From contig JBFHIJ010000001.1 of assembly GCA_041596515.1 (NCBI GenBank), positions 117,653 to 181,652 of the forward strand: DNA of 64,000 bases, read 5' to 3'. The notes under the pieces were generated by a model. That model had not been told where the DNA came from and did not search any database. It was given only the letters and a program-made list of their open reading frames with translations. Made by a program: the position numbers and the translations under genes. Positions 35,093-45,288 of this stretch are shown here, one piece after another. Positions within the stretch are counted from its first letter, which is position 1; every line of letters starts with the position of its first letter. This DNA is from JBFHIJ01 sp041596515 (GTDB lineage Bacteria > Bacteroidota > Ignavibacteria > Kapaibacteriales > UBA2268).

Positions 35093-37993
35093 ATGTTTAC
35101 AAAGCTTATGTATGCAGTTTTAGCGATTATTATATCTGCTAATATCACAAGTGTTGCTACTGCCGATGAGGTGTTTTTGCCTGCTATGCAGGAAGTAGAA
35201 AGTACTTATTTTATAGAATCTTCTGCATTCAATTCAGAAGCATTTCATGATTGGGTATCCTTTAAAGACGAAATTACCGGTAATATCAGAAAAGCCTTTG
35301 GCACTCCAATAAAATATAAAGAGTTTGGAGATGCAACAGAAAACAATGTGGAGCTTATTGCTGATAGGTTTTTTTCCGAATACAGCAGTGAAATAGGAAT
35401 AGATTATTCAAACGTCAGACTTACTGCAAAGTTATATGCAAATAACAGATGGCATTTGAAATATCGCCAATACTACAATAATATGGAAGTAGTTTTTTCT
35501 GATATATCTTTGACTATTTTCAAAAATGGTAATATTATGGCGTTTGGTGCTGAATATTATGATAATATTGATGTGCCATCTATCCCTAAAATATCATATC
35601 AAACCGCAGTTCAAAACGCATCTTCCAATATCACTAAAGAAAAAGTAAAAGACATACTTCTATCGAAACCGGAATTAAAAATCCTTCCTTATATTAAAGG
35701 TAATAATGTTAGTTATAGATTGGTATACGAACATCAGTACGAAACTAATGGACAAAAGGAACTCTTTACTTCATTGGTTGATGCAAATACAGGCAATGTG
35801 CTGTGGCGTTTTAGCAACTTGATGAGTTCCAAAACAGAATTTCAGGTTAGAGGGTTAATTCAGGAAAAACATCCTACTGATGAACAAGTCTCAAAGCCAT
35901 TTAAAGATGCAATAATATATCAGAAAACTTCAATTAAGCATACCAACAAAGAAGGCAAAGTAGATTTTGGAGAAGAGCCTGACTTTGGAGATTTTGCAAC
36001 TCTAAAAGGGAAATATGTTACCGTTTATGGGACAGGTCAGTCTGTAACAAGCGCCGGTATCGAATCGAATCTAATAGATGGAGTAATGGAATGGAATGAT
36101 GATATATCTACTTTCTACGAGAGGAATTTATATTATCATACTAATGTAGTTCATGACTATTTTAAATCAATAGATCCCAATCAAACGTTTTTAGACTTTC
36201 CTGTCGAGGTCAGTCTATATTCCGGATATGGTAGTCCAAATGCAGCTTCCGGAGGAGATTATATTTATTTCATCAATGTAGATAATACCAATTATGCTTT
36301 TGCTGGTGGCGGATCCGTTTTATATCATGAGTACGGTCACAGCATGAATAGATTCCAATATATGGAATGCGGTAGCGATTATGGTATGATAAACTCAGCT
36401 TGCAATGAAGCTCTCGCTGATATTACTTCTGCTGCTATTTTAGATGAATCACGAATTGGTCTGGGTACAACTGTAACTAATAGAGCTGATTATATAAGAG
36501 ATATTAATAATACTAAAAAATATCCTAAGGATATCAATTCAGACTCGCATAAGACTGCTCTCATATTATCAGGAGCACTTTGGGACTTGTATAAGATGAC
36601 AGATATGAAGACTTTAAACAATGTAAGTCACTATGCAAAATACGAGATTCCTGATGATAGTAATTTTGGTAACTCCTGCATTGAATGGTTGGTTTCATGT
36701 CTAATAGCAGATGATAATGATGGCAATTTAGCAAATGGCACTCCTCATTATAATGAGATTATTAGTGCATTTGACATGCACAATATCGGTATGAATCTAT
36801 TAATACAAAGCAGTTTTAACCATCAGCCTAAACTGTTTTACTCTAAAGAAGAATCTACTTATGCTATAGATTTTCGTATTGATATCGAAAGTAAATTGCT
36901 TTTTCTTCAAGATAGATTAGAGATTGAGAAAGCAGAAGTTGTCTACTCTCCATGGAAAGGTGGAAGTTCGTCTTCAGTGGAAGCTGTAAAAAACTCGGAT
37001 GGAACCTTTACTGCTGAGATACCGGCTCAGGAAGAAGGAACTATATTGAGATACCAGATAAATATTAAACAGGCAAACATTGACGCCAATATTCAATGTG
37101 TATCTGCCGACGCTTACAAAGACTATGACTTATTATTTGTAGGTTATACAACAACATTTGAAGATGATTTCGAAACTGACAAAGGTTGGAAAGTTGGTAG
37201 TGATGCTGATAATGCAACCCGTGGCGAGTGGGAAAGAGCAATACCGGAAGAGATTCTATTTTATTCTTATTACATATTCCAACCGGGAAATGACCACTCT
37301 GAAGATGGCGAATACTGCTTAGTTACAGATAAAAACGGTGGCATGGAAGATGGTGATTACTACACTTATGCGAGAGGTAAAACTACTGTAGTCTCTCCAA
37401 AGATAGATATGAGCGGTGCTACTAATCCTATTCTTAGATATTTTGACTGGGTTGCGACTTACAATTATTCAGAAGCATCAATTGGATCATTTCTATACGT
37501 AAGTAATAACGATGGTGATACCTGGAGAATAATCGATATTCTAAATGGGGAGGAGCTTCTCTGGGATCAGAGATATGTGGAGCTATCCAAATTTGTTACA
37601 GAGTTTACTGACAATATGAGATTTAAGTTTGTTGCAAATGGTTATTTAGGTCCAAACTCAAGGGACTATGCGGTTCTTGAAACCCTTGTAGACGATTTTT
37701 TGATTATTGATGTTCCACATAAAATATCAGTTACAGAAAGAACAGAAGCAGTATGTAAGATATATCCAAACCCAGCTGCATCTTACTTACAGATTTCTAA
37801 TGATACTAATATCAATCAAATTGAAATATATGATATGATGGGAAATAGAGTCTTTATGTCAAGTGCTGTAAATTCAAATTCCTTCTCATGGGACTTGTCT
37901 GATATGATGGGAAATAGAGTTGCAAATGGTACGTATTATATAAGAATTTCCGATTTGAAAGGAAGTTATATAGATAAAGCAGTAATACGTTAG
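35093..37993 (+). CDS. T9SS-exported metalloprotease, M36/fungalysin-like, copy 1
   Basis: A 966-residue secreted protein: signal peptide (about 1-24), a propeptide region resembling the FTP/PepSY type (about 60-270, e.g. NIMAFGAEYYDNIDVP), a zinc metalloprotease core with His412-Glu-x-x-His416 and a likely third ligand Glu439 in CNEALADI, a beta-rich region, and a C-terminal type A sorting domain (last 80 residues, KIYPNPAASYLQI to the end). The sorting domain directs export and surface attachment by T9SS. The next gene is a same-length paralogue. Confidence 0.85.
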   Translation: MFTKLMYAVLAIIISANITSVATADEVFLPAMQEVESTYFIESSAFNSEAFHDWVSFKDEITGNIRKAFGTPIKYKEFGDATENNVELIADRFFSEYSSEIGIDYSNVRLTAKLYANNRWHLKYRQYYNNMEVVFSDISLTIFKNGNIMAFGAEYYDNIDVPSIPKISYQTAVQNASSNITKEKVKDILLSKPELKILPYIKGNNVSYRLVYEHQYETNGQKELFTSLVDANTGNVLWRFSNLMSSKTEFQVRGLIQEKHPTDEQVSKPFKDAIIYQKTSIKHTNKEGKVDFGEEPDFGDFATLKGKYVTVYGTGQSVTSAGIESNLIDGVMEWNDDISTFYERNLYYHTNVVHDYFKSIDPNQTFLDFPVEVSLYSGYGSPNAASGGDYIYFINVDNTNYAFAGGGSVLYHEYGHSMNRFQYMECGSDYGMINSACNEALADITSAAILDESRIGLGTTVTNRADYIRDINNTKKYPKDINSDSHKTALILSGALWDLYKMTDMKTLNNVSHYAKYEIPDDSNFGNSCIEWLVSCLIADDNDGNLANGTPHYNEIISAFDMHNIGMNLLIQSSFNHQPKLFYSKEESTYAIDFRIDIESKLLFLQDRLEIEKAEVVYSPWKGGSSSSVEAVKNSDGTFTAEIPAQEEGTILRYQINIKQANIDANIQCVSADAYKDYDLLFVGYTTTFEDDFETDKGWKVGSDADNATRGEWERAIPEEILFYSYYIFQPGNDHSEDGEYCLVTDKNGGMEDGDYYTYARGKTTVVSPKIDMSGATNPILRYFDWVATYNYSEASIGSFLYVSNNDGDTWRIIDILNGEELLWDQRYVELSKFVTEFTDNMRFKFVANGYLGPNSRDYAVLETLVDDFLIIDVPHKISVTERTEAVCKIYPNPAASYLQISNDTNINQIEIYDMMGNRVFMSSAVNSNSFSWDLSDMMGNRVANGTYYIRISDLKGSYIDKAVIR
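37831..37920 (+). repeat. In-frame direct repeat inside the sorting domain of copy 1
   Basis: Two exact 21-base copies (37831-37851 and 37900-37920) encode DMMGNRV twice, 69 bases (23 codons) apart. Recombination between them would delete 23 residues of the sorting domain in frame. The paralogue at 38133 lacks the exact repeat. Confidence 0.8.
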
Positions 37994-38132
37994 ATGGATA
38001 TATACAACTTGCTTCTGAAGATTATTTTATATTTAATTATGTAATACTAAAACTGTAGAAGTGATGTGTTCATTTATATGATTGCTACCAAACAAGAAGA
38101 ATAACTTTATTAATATGTTTGTGAGGTAAATT

Positions 38133-41033
38133 ATGTCAATTAGATTTGGCTTTGGAATAATTGTAGCCATGCTACTTCTTTCGGCATCTGGAGCTAGAGC
38201 TGCAGATGATATAAAACTGCCGTCTATGACAAATCCTACCGCTACTCATCAAATTTCAAAAGACAATAATATGTCTGATGTATTTTCGGACTGGATATTT
38301 TTGAAAGATGAAGTAACAGGAAATATAAGCAGTGGTTTTGGTACTCCGGTGAGATTTCCCGAGTTTGGAGCTGTAACCGCTGAAAATGTAGAAGCAATAG
38401 GCGCCAAGTTTTTCAATCTTTATAGTGCAGATTTTAATATTGATTATACTCAAATCAGATTAGTTGCCAAAAATTATGCAAATAATAGATGGTACTTGAA
38501 ATACCGTCAGTATTTTCAAAATATGGAAGTTATGTTTTCCGACATTTCTGTGACCATTTTTAAAAATGGTAATATCATGTCTGTTGGAGCAGAATATTAT
38601 AATAATATTGATGTGCCTGCTACGCCAAAAATCAGCTATCAGACAGCAATTAATATGGCTTCTACAGGTATAAGTAAAAAGAAAGCCAAAGACGTGATAT
38701 TAGCAAAACCGAAACTCAAAATATTGCCATACGTTACTGGTAAAAAGATTGTATATAAATTAGTTTACGAACATCAGTATGAAACTGACAAATATAACGA
38801 GCTATTTACATCTTTCGTAGATGCGTGTTCCGGTGATGTCTTATGGCGTTACACTAATATGATGCATTCAACTAAGGAAATTACTGTTACAGGTCAAATC
38901 AAAGAAAGATATGCAGATGATGACTTTACGTCAAAGCCTTTCCCCCATATGTCAGTTTCTGCTGACAATCAAAGCTTATATACAGATAGGGACGGCAAAG
39001 TAACTAATATCGATGATAACAGCGCTACGCTCCAACTAAGTGGAAAATTTGCAAAGGTTTATTCTACCAATGAAACTGTGGACAAAGCGACTGTGAGCTT
39101 AAGCACTGAACAGAATACATTCGAATGGGATAATAGCAATAGTGAATTTTACTCACGTAGTATGTATTATCATGCTAACGTAGTGTATGATTATTTTAAA
39201 AATATAGAACCAGGGCAAGTCTTTATGGATTTTCCGGTTGATATTTATATTCAGGGAGGCACCGAAGGACCAAATGCTATGTCTGGTGGTTCAGATATAT
39301 ATTTTATTAATACTGATAATTCAACGGCTGAAATGGCTGGTTCCGGTAGTGTGCTTTATCATGAATATGGTCATAGCATGAATTATTTCCATTACTACTA
39401 TAGCGGTTCCGGAAATGGCATGATAAATTCTGCCTGCAATGAAGCCTTGGCTGATATTACCTCTTGTGCGATACTTGATGACTCAAAAGTTGGAAAAGGA
39501 GTATTTACACAAGACAGAGAAAAATATATAAGAAATGTTGATAATAATAATATCTATCCTGATGATTTAGATTCTGATCCTCATTATACAGGTCAAATAC
39601 TTGCAGGTGCACTTTGGGATTTATATAAACTTACCAATATAGAAACTCTAAATAGTGTTTCTCATTTTGCAAAATATGATACTCCTGATGATGCAAATGA
39701 CGGCAACTCTTTTTCAGAATGGTTTATAGCTTGCCTGCTTGCAGACGATGACGATGGAAATATGGCAAACGGAACACCTCACATCCAGCAAATAATCGAA
39801 GCTTTTGATAAGCATAATATTGGAATTAGCTATTTGGTTAATTCGTCGTTTACACATAATCCACAACAATATTACCAAAAAAGTGATCCTGTTTATGATG
39901 TTAACTTTTCTGTGATTGCAGGTACTAATATCTCATTTTTATCTGATTATATCAAAATAGAAAAAGCAGAATTAGTCTGGTCAGACTGGAAGGGAGGAGA
40001 ACCTCATACAGTAGAAGCTATATTGCAAGAAGATGGAACCTTTAAAGCTGAAATTCCTAAGCAAGATAATGGGGCAGTTTTGAGATATTACATTGATGTA
40101 AAATTGACCGGATATGAGGAATCATTACGTTGTGTTTCCAATCAAGCTTATGATAACTATGATTTGTTGTTTGTAGGTTATAAAGAAATTTACTTTGATG
40201 ATTTTGAAACTGATTTAGGCTGGAGTGTTGGAGATGATGCAGATGATGCTACACAAGGGATATGGGAAATAGCCACACCTATAGGTACTAACTATTATGG
40301 TTATATCTTCCAACCTGAAGAGGATCATACGCCAAATGGAGAGTACTGTTTAATTACTGATAATCTTGGTGGATCTTTTCAAGTGATGATGAACTCTTAT
40401 GCAAATGGTATCACTAGTGTAATATCACCACAAATTGATTTATCTACAGCTGTAAAACCAATTTTGGAATATTACAAATGGATGATGGCGGCGAGTTTTA
40501 ATACTTCTCAAAATACCACAGTTGATGGTGCTATATATTTGAGTAATGATGATGGAATTACTTGGGTTAAAATAGATCAGATTAAAGATGAAACACTAAC
40601 GGAATGGTCAAAACGCTATGTTGGTTTAAGTGATTATGTAACATCATTTACAGACAAAGTGCGTTTTAAGATAGTAGCTGAAGGTGTAAATCAACAAACA
40701 AGTACGCAAGTATTAGAGATTTTAATAGATGATTTTAGAATCTTAGACTTGACTCCCGGCAGTCCCGTTGCAGAAAACTATGCAAATAGTGATATAAAAG
40801 TATTTCCAAATCCTGTTTCAAGCTTTGTGAATCTAAATAGTAATGATTTGATTGACAGAGTTGATATAATAGATATATATGGTAATACAGTATTCTCTAA
40901 CAGCGATATCAATGCTTTGAACTATAGATGGAATAGAAAAAATACTGATGGACTAAGCGTCAATCCCGGGGCTTATTTCATAAAGATTTTCCATAATAAT
41001 ATGGTCTCAGTTGAGAAGATTATGGTTGACTAA
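38133..41033 (+). CDS. T9SS-exported metalloprotease, M36/fungalysin-like, copy 2
   Basis: A paralogue of the preceding gene with the same length (966 residues) and domain order: signal peptide, propeptide, HEYGH zinc site with CNEALADI downstream, beta-rich region, and a type A sorting domain (KVFPNPVSSFVNL to KIMVD). Identity is high in the protease core and propeptide and lower in the insert near residues 265-325 and in the C-terminal third. The 139-base gap has no visible terminator. The pair looks like an older tandem duplication. Confidence 0.85.
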   Translation: MSIRFGFGIIVAMLLLSASGARAADDIKLPSMTNPTATHQISKDNNMSDVFSDWIFLKDEVTGNISSGFGTPVRFPEFGAVTAENVEAIGAKFFNLYSADFNIDYTQIRLVAKNYANNRWYLKYRQYFQNMEVMFSDISVTIFKNGNIMSVGAEYYNNIDVPATPKISYQTAINMASTGISKKKAKDVILAKPKLKILPYVTGKKIVYKLVYEHQYETDKYNELFTSFVDACSGDVLWRYTNMMHSTKEITVTGQIKERYADDDFTSKPFPHMSVSADNQSLYTDRDGKVTNIDDNSATLQLSGKFAKVYSTNETVDKATVSLSTEQNTFEWDNSNSEFYSRSMYYHANVVYDYFKNIEPGQVFMDFPVDIYIQGGTEGPNAMSGGSDIYFINTDNSTAEMAGSGSVLYHEYGHSMNYFHYYYSGSGNGMINSACNEALADITSCAILDDSKVGKGVFTQDREKYIRNVDNNNIYPDDLDSDPHYTGQILAGALWDLYKLTNIETLNSVSHFAKYDTPDDANDGNSFSEWFIACLLADDDDGNMANGTPHIQQIIEAFDKHNIGISYLVNSSFTHNPQQYYQKSDPVYDVNFSVIAGTNISFLSDYIKIEKAELVWSDWKGGEPHTVEAILQEDGTFKAEIPKQDNGAVLRYYIDVKLTGYEESLRCVSNQAYDNYDLLFVGYKEIYFDDFETDLGWSVGDDADDATQGIWEIATPIGTNYYGYIFQPEEDHTPNGEYCLITDNLGGSFQVMMNSYANGITSVISPQIDLSTAVKPILEYYKWMMAASFNTSQNTTVDGAIYLSNDDGITWVKIDQIKDETLTEWSKRYVGLSDYVTSFTDKVRFKIVAEGVNQQTSTQVLEILIDDFRILDLTPGSPVAENYANSDIKVFPNPVSSFVNLNSNDLIDRVDIIDIYGNTVFSNSDINALNYRWNRKNTDGLSVNPGAYFIKIFHNNMVSVEKIMVD

Positions 41034-41065
41034 ATTTATAATCTTATACTTATAGAGAAAAAATA

Positions 41066-41119
41066 AAGCAAGAGTTTGCTGGTAGTTATTTTACTAACCA
41101 ACAAACTCTTGCTTCTTTA
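41066..41119. terminator. Terminator hairpin between convergent genes
   Basis: Perfect 13-bp arms AAGCAAGAGTTTG (41066-41078) and CAAACTCTTGCTT (41102-41114) flank a partly self-complementary loop, with T-rich sequence after and A-rich sequence before. It can serve both the protease gene and the convergent TonB receptor gene. Confidence 0.8.
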
Positions 41120-41163
41120 TATACCATGTGGATTGTTAAGTATATAAGCAAATAATAGAATTA

Positions 41164-43554
41164 TCAGAAACTAGTTTTGATACCACAAAATACGGTGATT
41201 GGTCTGGTTGGACCATATATATATCCTGCATCTCGGCCAATACCTTTATCAAAATCGTCTTGGAAACTATTCAAAATGTTTTGAATACCTGTGAATATTT
41301 TCACATTGTTTTCGTGACTAATTTCAAAAGATACTTGAGCGTTAAGCTCCAAAAATGCCGGAGTTTCCTTTAGTTGATCATATTTGTTTACTAATCCATC
41401 TGTACCAATTCCTCCTGCATAGTGTGCCACCTGCATAGGGCCTGTTAATATTCCGGACAGGTTCAATTCTAGTTCGTGCATAGGTGCCCAATTAAATGAA
41501 AAATATCCATACCAATCAGGTGAGCGTAGCATATCCTTCGTTGTTTTTGATTGTCCCGGAAGTACTTCTCCTTCATTCCATGTTTCAGGGCTGTCGTACT
41601 GACTAGATTGCATAGTAAGTCCGGTTTTTAAGTCAGTTTCTTGATTAAATTGCATTTGTAGCTCAAAAGTCATGCCTTGAACTAAAGCACCATCGCCATT
41701 TCTTTTCTCTTCAATCATCACCTCACTTTCTTCGTTAGATACCGCAACATTGACAAAAACATCATCAAGATGAGTTCTGAAATATTCCAAAGAAATAGAA
41801 GTAGGGATAGAGGCTAACTCAAAAGTGTAATCACTGGAGGCACCCCAGCTCATGGAGTATTCTGGTTTTAAGTCAGGTGAATTTATATGAATAAGTGCTT
41901 CGCCAGAAACTTGAGTTATATGTAAGTCTTCGTCAAATGCCTGAGGTGATCTGAAACCGGTTGAGAAAGTTGCTCTTAGATTCCAGTCTTCTTTGAGCTT
42001 ATACATGATATTTGCTCTTGGACTAATTACCATATCATCTATAAAATTATGCTTATCGAATCGAGAACCAAATAGAAATGTAAAATCATCAGTTATTGCC
42101 CAATCATCTTGAATATAGAATCCATGATCTCTCGCAAACTGATCGATAGTTCTATCATAAGCCGGAGCTTTATCTAAAATGTCATCATAAGTCAGTTCAT
42201 AACCGAGAGTCCAAATGTGGCTACCCGCAAGCATTAATGTATGAGTATATTGCACACCAGCTATATATGTTTCATTGTCAGTTGTGCCATAAGCATCTAC
42301 AAACTCATCAGCATTCATTTCAGATTTAGCACCATAAAAGCTATTACGTGTAGTTTGCTGGAAAGATGTATAGATTGAAATTTTATTAGAAGTGCCGTCG
42401 AAGAACTTATCATAAGTTATTCCGCCTGAAATAGTATTATGGCGTGCACTTTCGGTAATATTAGCTCTGTGTGGTGGTAAGTCAAATTGGTCACCACCAC
42501 GCCTATCATCTTTGATAGCATGAAATTCAACAGAAAACTTACTTAAATGATCAGGTTTGTAAAATAATCGGCTCCCAAAAGTATTCATTGATAGCTCTGG
42601 TATCTCCGAAAAACCATCACCGTTAGCATCCCAGTGAGTTCTATCTCTGTAAAGACCAAAAACGAAAAGCCCTAAGTCCTGATTATCATTAATAATAGAG
42701 GCATTCATCTGAGCGACAAAATCAGGAATGTTGCCATTCGTAAATGATTGAGTCAGGGTAGCATTCATTGTATTTTCGACAGGGTCTTTTGTTATGATAT
42801 TTACTACGCCACCTACAGCAGAACCGCCATAAAGAGCTGATCCACCACCGCGTACAACTTCTACTCTTTCTATCATATTTGCCGGGATTTGCTCTAAGCC
42901 ATAGACCCCGTTTAAAGCAGAAAATACAGGACGACTGTCTATCAATATCTGAGAATATCTACCTTCCAGGCCATTTAATTTAATCTCTGCAAATCCACAA
43001 TTTTGGCACATGTTTTCAACTCTTAGTCCGGGTTGAAACTTGATACCGTCATGGATATTAGTGGACTGAGTGCTCTCAAATATTTTAGATTCCAACACAG
43101 ATACTTTCACCGGTACGTCCTGATATATTTTATCAGTTCTGGTGGCTGTGACTACAACACTACCGGTACGCACCGCTTGGTCTTTCATAGTGAACTCTAC
43201 ATGCACCTCATCCGCTAAAGCATCATTAACTATTACTTCCTGCTCCAAGGCTTCCTTACCCACTGATGTGATTTGTAGAACATGATGGCCATAAGGTACA
43301 TTTTTAAGATAAAACTCACCTTTAGTATTTACTTTGCAACCCAGTGTGGTGTTTTTAATCATCACTGTAGCGCCAATTGCCGGTTTTCCTTCTTCATTAT
43401 TGACAGTGCCATGTATTAAATATATTTTGTTTTTTAAAGCTGAAGACACAGTAGTGGACACCGCTTTGGTGCTTACATTTTTAGTCTTAGCTAAACTTAC
43501 AAAAGTGAACATAAAAATAGAACATACGATAGTTACCAAGCTACGTATTGACAT
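41164..43554 (-). CDS. TonB-dependent outer-membrane receptor
   Basis: A 796-residue energised outer-membrane importer. After the signal peptide comes a carboxypeptidase-regulatory-like domain (about 45-130, GTVNNEEGKPAIGATVMIKN), a plug domain (about 145-255, ending VEVVRGGGSALYGGSAVGGV) and a 22-strand barrel region. The plug has a cysteine pair, MCQNCGF. The substrate is not certain. The His-rich small membrane protein upstream on the same strand suggests a metal ion or metal chelate, which is inference. Confidence 0.88.
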   Translation of the reverse strand: MSIRSLVTIVCSIFMFTFVSLAKTKNVSTKAVSTTVSSALKNKIYLIHGTVNNEEGKPAIGATVMIKNTTLGCKVNTKGEFYLKNVPYGHHVLQITSVGKEALEQEVIVNDALADEVHVEFTMKDQAVRTGSVVVTATRTDKIYQDVPVKVSVLESKIFESTQSTNIHDGIKFQPGLRVENMCQNCGFAEIKLNGLEGRYSQILIDSRPVFSALNGVYGLEQIPANMIERVEVVRGGGSALYGGSAVGGVVNIITKDPVENTMNATLTQSFTNGNIPDFVAQMNASIINDNQDLGLFVFGLYRDRTHWDANGDGFSEIPELSMNTFGSRLFYKPDHLSKFSVEFHAIKDDRRGGDQFDLPPHRANITESARHNTISGGITYDKFFDGTSNKISIYTSFQQTTRNSFYGAKSEMNADEFVDAYGTTDNETYIAGVQYTHTLMLAGSHIWTLGYELTYDDILDKAPAYDRTIDQFARDHGFYIQDDWAITDDFTFLFGSRFDKHNFIDDMVISPRANIMYKLKEDWNLRATFSTGFRSPQAFDEDLHITQVSGEALIHINSPDLKPEYSMSWGASSDYTFELASIPTSISLEYFRTHLDDVFVNVAVSNEESEVMIEEKRNGDGALVQGMTFELQMQFNQETDLKTGLTMQSSQYDSPETWNEGEVLPGQSKTTKDMLRSPDWYGYFSFNWAPMHELELNLSGILTGPMQVAHYAGGIGTDGLVNKYDQLKETPAFLELNAQVSFEISHENNVKIFTGIQNILNSFQDDFDKGIGRDAGYIYGPTRPITVFCGIKTSF

Positions 43555-43595
43555 AGTTTTAATCCTTTAAATAATATAAATAACATCAAATATAA

Positions 43596-43705
43596 GTGCA
43601 TCACAGAAATGCACATTTACAATAGACAGTAATGCCTACAAGCTAATTTGCTATAGGAATTATTGAATGCGTGACTACTCTGCAAAACTACAATCAGCTT
43701 GTAGG
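43596..43705 (-). promoter_or_regulatory. Inverted repeats in the leader of the TonB receptor gene
   Basis: GTGCAT/ATGCAC arms (43596-43614) form a small hairpin close to the start. CCTACAAGCT (43635-43644) pairs with AGCTTGTAGG (43696-43705) across a 51-base gap. The sequence may fold as a leader or hold a repressor site. I see no known riboswitch core. Confidence 0.35.
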
Positions 43706-43738
43706 TGCAGAAGTTCGAGAGGATTTGATTATCATTGA

Positions 43739-44125
43739 TTATAAGGCAGGAGGTGCCCTTAGATGAAAATACAGGTAAAAATCAGGAGTTTGATATTGTG
43801 ATATACAATGGCTATAATACTTCCATACGACAGGAAATAATATAGACAAAATTGCAAAAATTATAGATAAAATAAAGAATGGATGAGAAAGTTTGTCAAA
43901 TCTGAGGAATTCTTCTTGGCTGTGATTGTGATTCGCTAAAGGGCTATTGTTATTGTCTGCATTGTCTGCCAAAGAAAAATGGGAATGATAAATAATCTGA
44001 CCACTCAGAGTTTTATGGTAGTGACCATTTACTGAGAAGTTGATAAATACCAAAAGAATATTGATACTTAAAAGAATAGCTAATATTTTCTTTGATAGAC
44101 TGATTACAGTTTTGCCTTGAATCAT
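43739..44125 (-). CDS. Small His-rich membrane protein, possible metal-handling protein
   Basis: The function is not recognised. The 128 residues have an N-terminal membrane helix (about 9-31), a periplasmic stretch of about 50 residues with seven histidines (HYHKTLSG, IIYHSHF, ANHNHSQ), a second helix (about 82-103), and a C-terminal HLRAPPAL tail resembling the Arg-x-Pro-Pro ends of some metal-related small membrane proteins. The gene lies 184 bases upstream of the TonB receptor on the same strand, so a joint role in uptake or sensing of a metal is plausible. Confidence 0.6.
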   Translation of the reverse strand: MIQGKTVISLSKKILAILLSINILLVFINFSVNGHYHKTLSGQIIYHSHFSLADNADNNNSPLANHNHSQEEFLRFDKLSHPFFILSIIFAILSILFPVVWKYYSHCISQYQTPDFYLYFHLRAPPAL

Positions 44126-44535
44126 GTTTAGTATTGCCTAAATCAAAATATCAAAATTTATCTTCTAAAAAAAGAAGTCTTTTCTATATGTTTATCAAAG
44201 GAATTGCAAACTCTGTTTAAGCTCGAAATTCACTTTGATATTTATGAATTATGCTTGCATATATTCATACAATAGTAAATGAGGTGTCATTATAAAGTCC
44301 CTTGAAATGCTGGATTGTAGAAGTATAACTACATAGGAATTTAATATTCTATCATATATCGGTGATTATGCGGTTTTGTTTAAATAGAGATTAAAATAAT
44401 ACAATTATAGTATGTATTTGCGATAACATATATAAACAGTGGTTTGGAGTTTTATATTGCTATAAATGTCGGCGAATAAAAGCATATTATCAGTATAATG
44501 TACCTTTGTTTTCTATTTTAATAATATTTTTCTTG
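44126..44535. other. Gene-free AT-rich stretch of 410 bases
   Basis: No supportable reading frame or RNA. It should contain the promoter of the His-rich protein and the 3' end region of the sigma-factor operon. A short symmetric patch (TCTTCTAAAAAAAGAAG, about 44161-44177) is the only structure I noticed. Confidence 0.5.
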
Positions 44536-45288
44536 TTAAAAGGAAGCTGCTTCTAATAGGGAGGTATTCTTTATCATCTTGCCCTGTAAGTTGCCTCTAA
44601 AAGTGATTTCTGCACTTGTATGATAGGCTTTTTCTTGATCAGAGTTAAAATAGATAGTAACTTTACCTGGCTTGCCGGATTCGTCATATTGTGGTATTTC
44701 AATATCTTCTGTAATATGACAATGGAAAACGCCGTCTTCATCGTTAAATTTAATATCTTTTACAAAAATAGACTCACTTGAATAGTTGTAAATCAACAAG
44801 TCTTGTGATACGCTATCTTGAAGGCTCACCGAACCAAAGCTCACATCTTTGCAAAATACCTCAGGCACAAGTGCCTGCACTATTAGCTTAGGATTGGTCA
44901 AACTATTTGTTTCTAAAGTATCAATAAATTCGCCGAGTAGGTGAGAAGAAAACCTAACATGAAACAGCTGAATAGATCCGGGAGTGTCCTTGCTGTCTAT
45001 TATCATTGGTAACTCTAAATTTTCAAAATAGAATTTAGTATCCTTCCCGAAATTAAAAGAAGTAAGCTTATAAAGAGATGAATTTAGGTTTGTCATTTGG
45101 AATGGCATTTTAATTACATCAAATCTATTTACAAACCCATAATTTAAAACAGTCGGGCTCACCATCAAGAGAGAGTTGCTTTTTGCATTATCTATATACT
45201 CTTCTCTATTTGCAGGCACTTCTAATGGGGAGCTGCAGGATAGCAACGCTATAAGCGATAAAGATAATATGGTTGATTTTAACTTCAT
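44536..45288 (-). CDS. Lipoprotein with immunoglobulin-like (ASH/choice-of-anchor type) repeats
   Basis: The function is not recognised. The 250 residues start with a lipoprotein signal ending LIALLSCSS. Two beta-sandwich-like units follow (about 40-135 and 140-240), each opening with a segment such as LNYGFVNRFDVIKMPFQMTN or DVSFGSVSLQDSVSQDLLIY, the pattern of ASPM-SPD2-Hydin-like domains. The start codon abuts the stop of the anti-sigma fusion gene, so it is the third gene of the sigma-factor operon. Confidence 0.7.
   Translation of the reverse strand: MKLKSTILSLSLIALLSCSSPLEVPANREEYIDNAKSNSLLMVSPTVLNYGFVNRFDVIKMPFQMTNLNSSLYKLTSFNFGKDTKFYFENLELPMIIDSKDTPGSIQLFHVRFSSHLLGEFIDTLETNSLTNPKLIVQALVPEVFCKDVSFGSVSLQDSVSQDLLIYNYSSESIFVKDIKFNDEDGVFHCHITEDIEIPQYDESGKPGKVTIYFNSDQEKAYHTSAEITFRGNLQGKMIKNTSLLEAASF

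Noticed and set aside
43555..43738. Cobalamin or other riboswitch ahead of the TonB receptor
   Set aside because: Only simple inverted repeats are present; I see no conserved B12-box or other riboswitch core.
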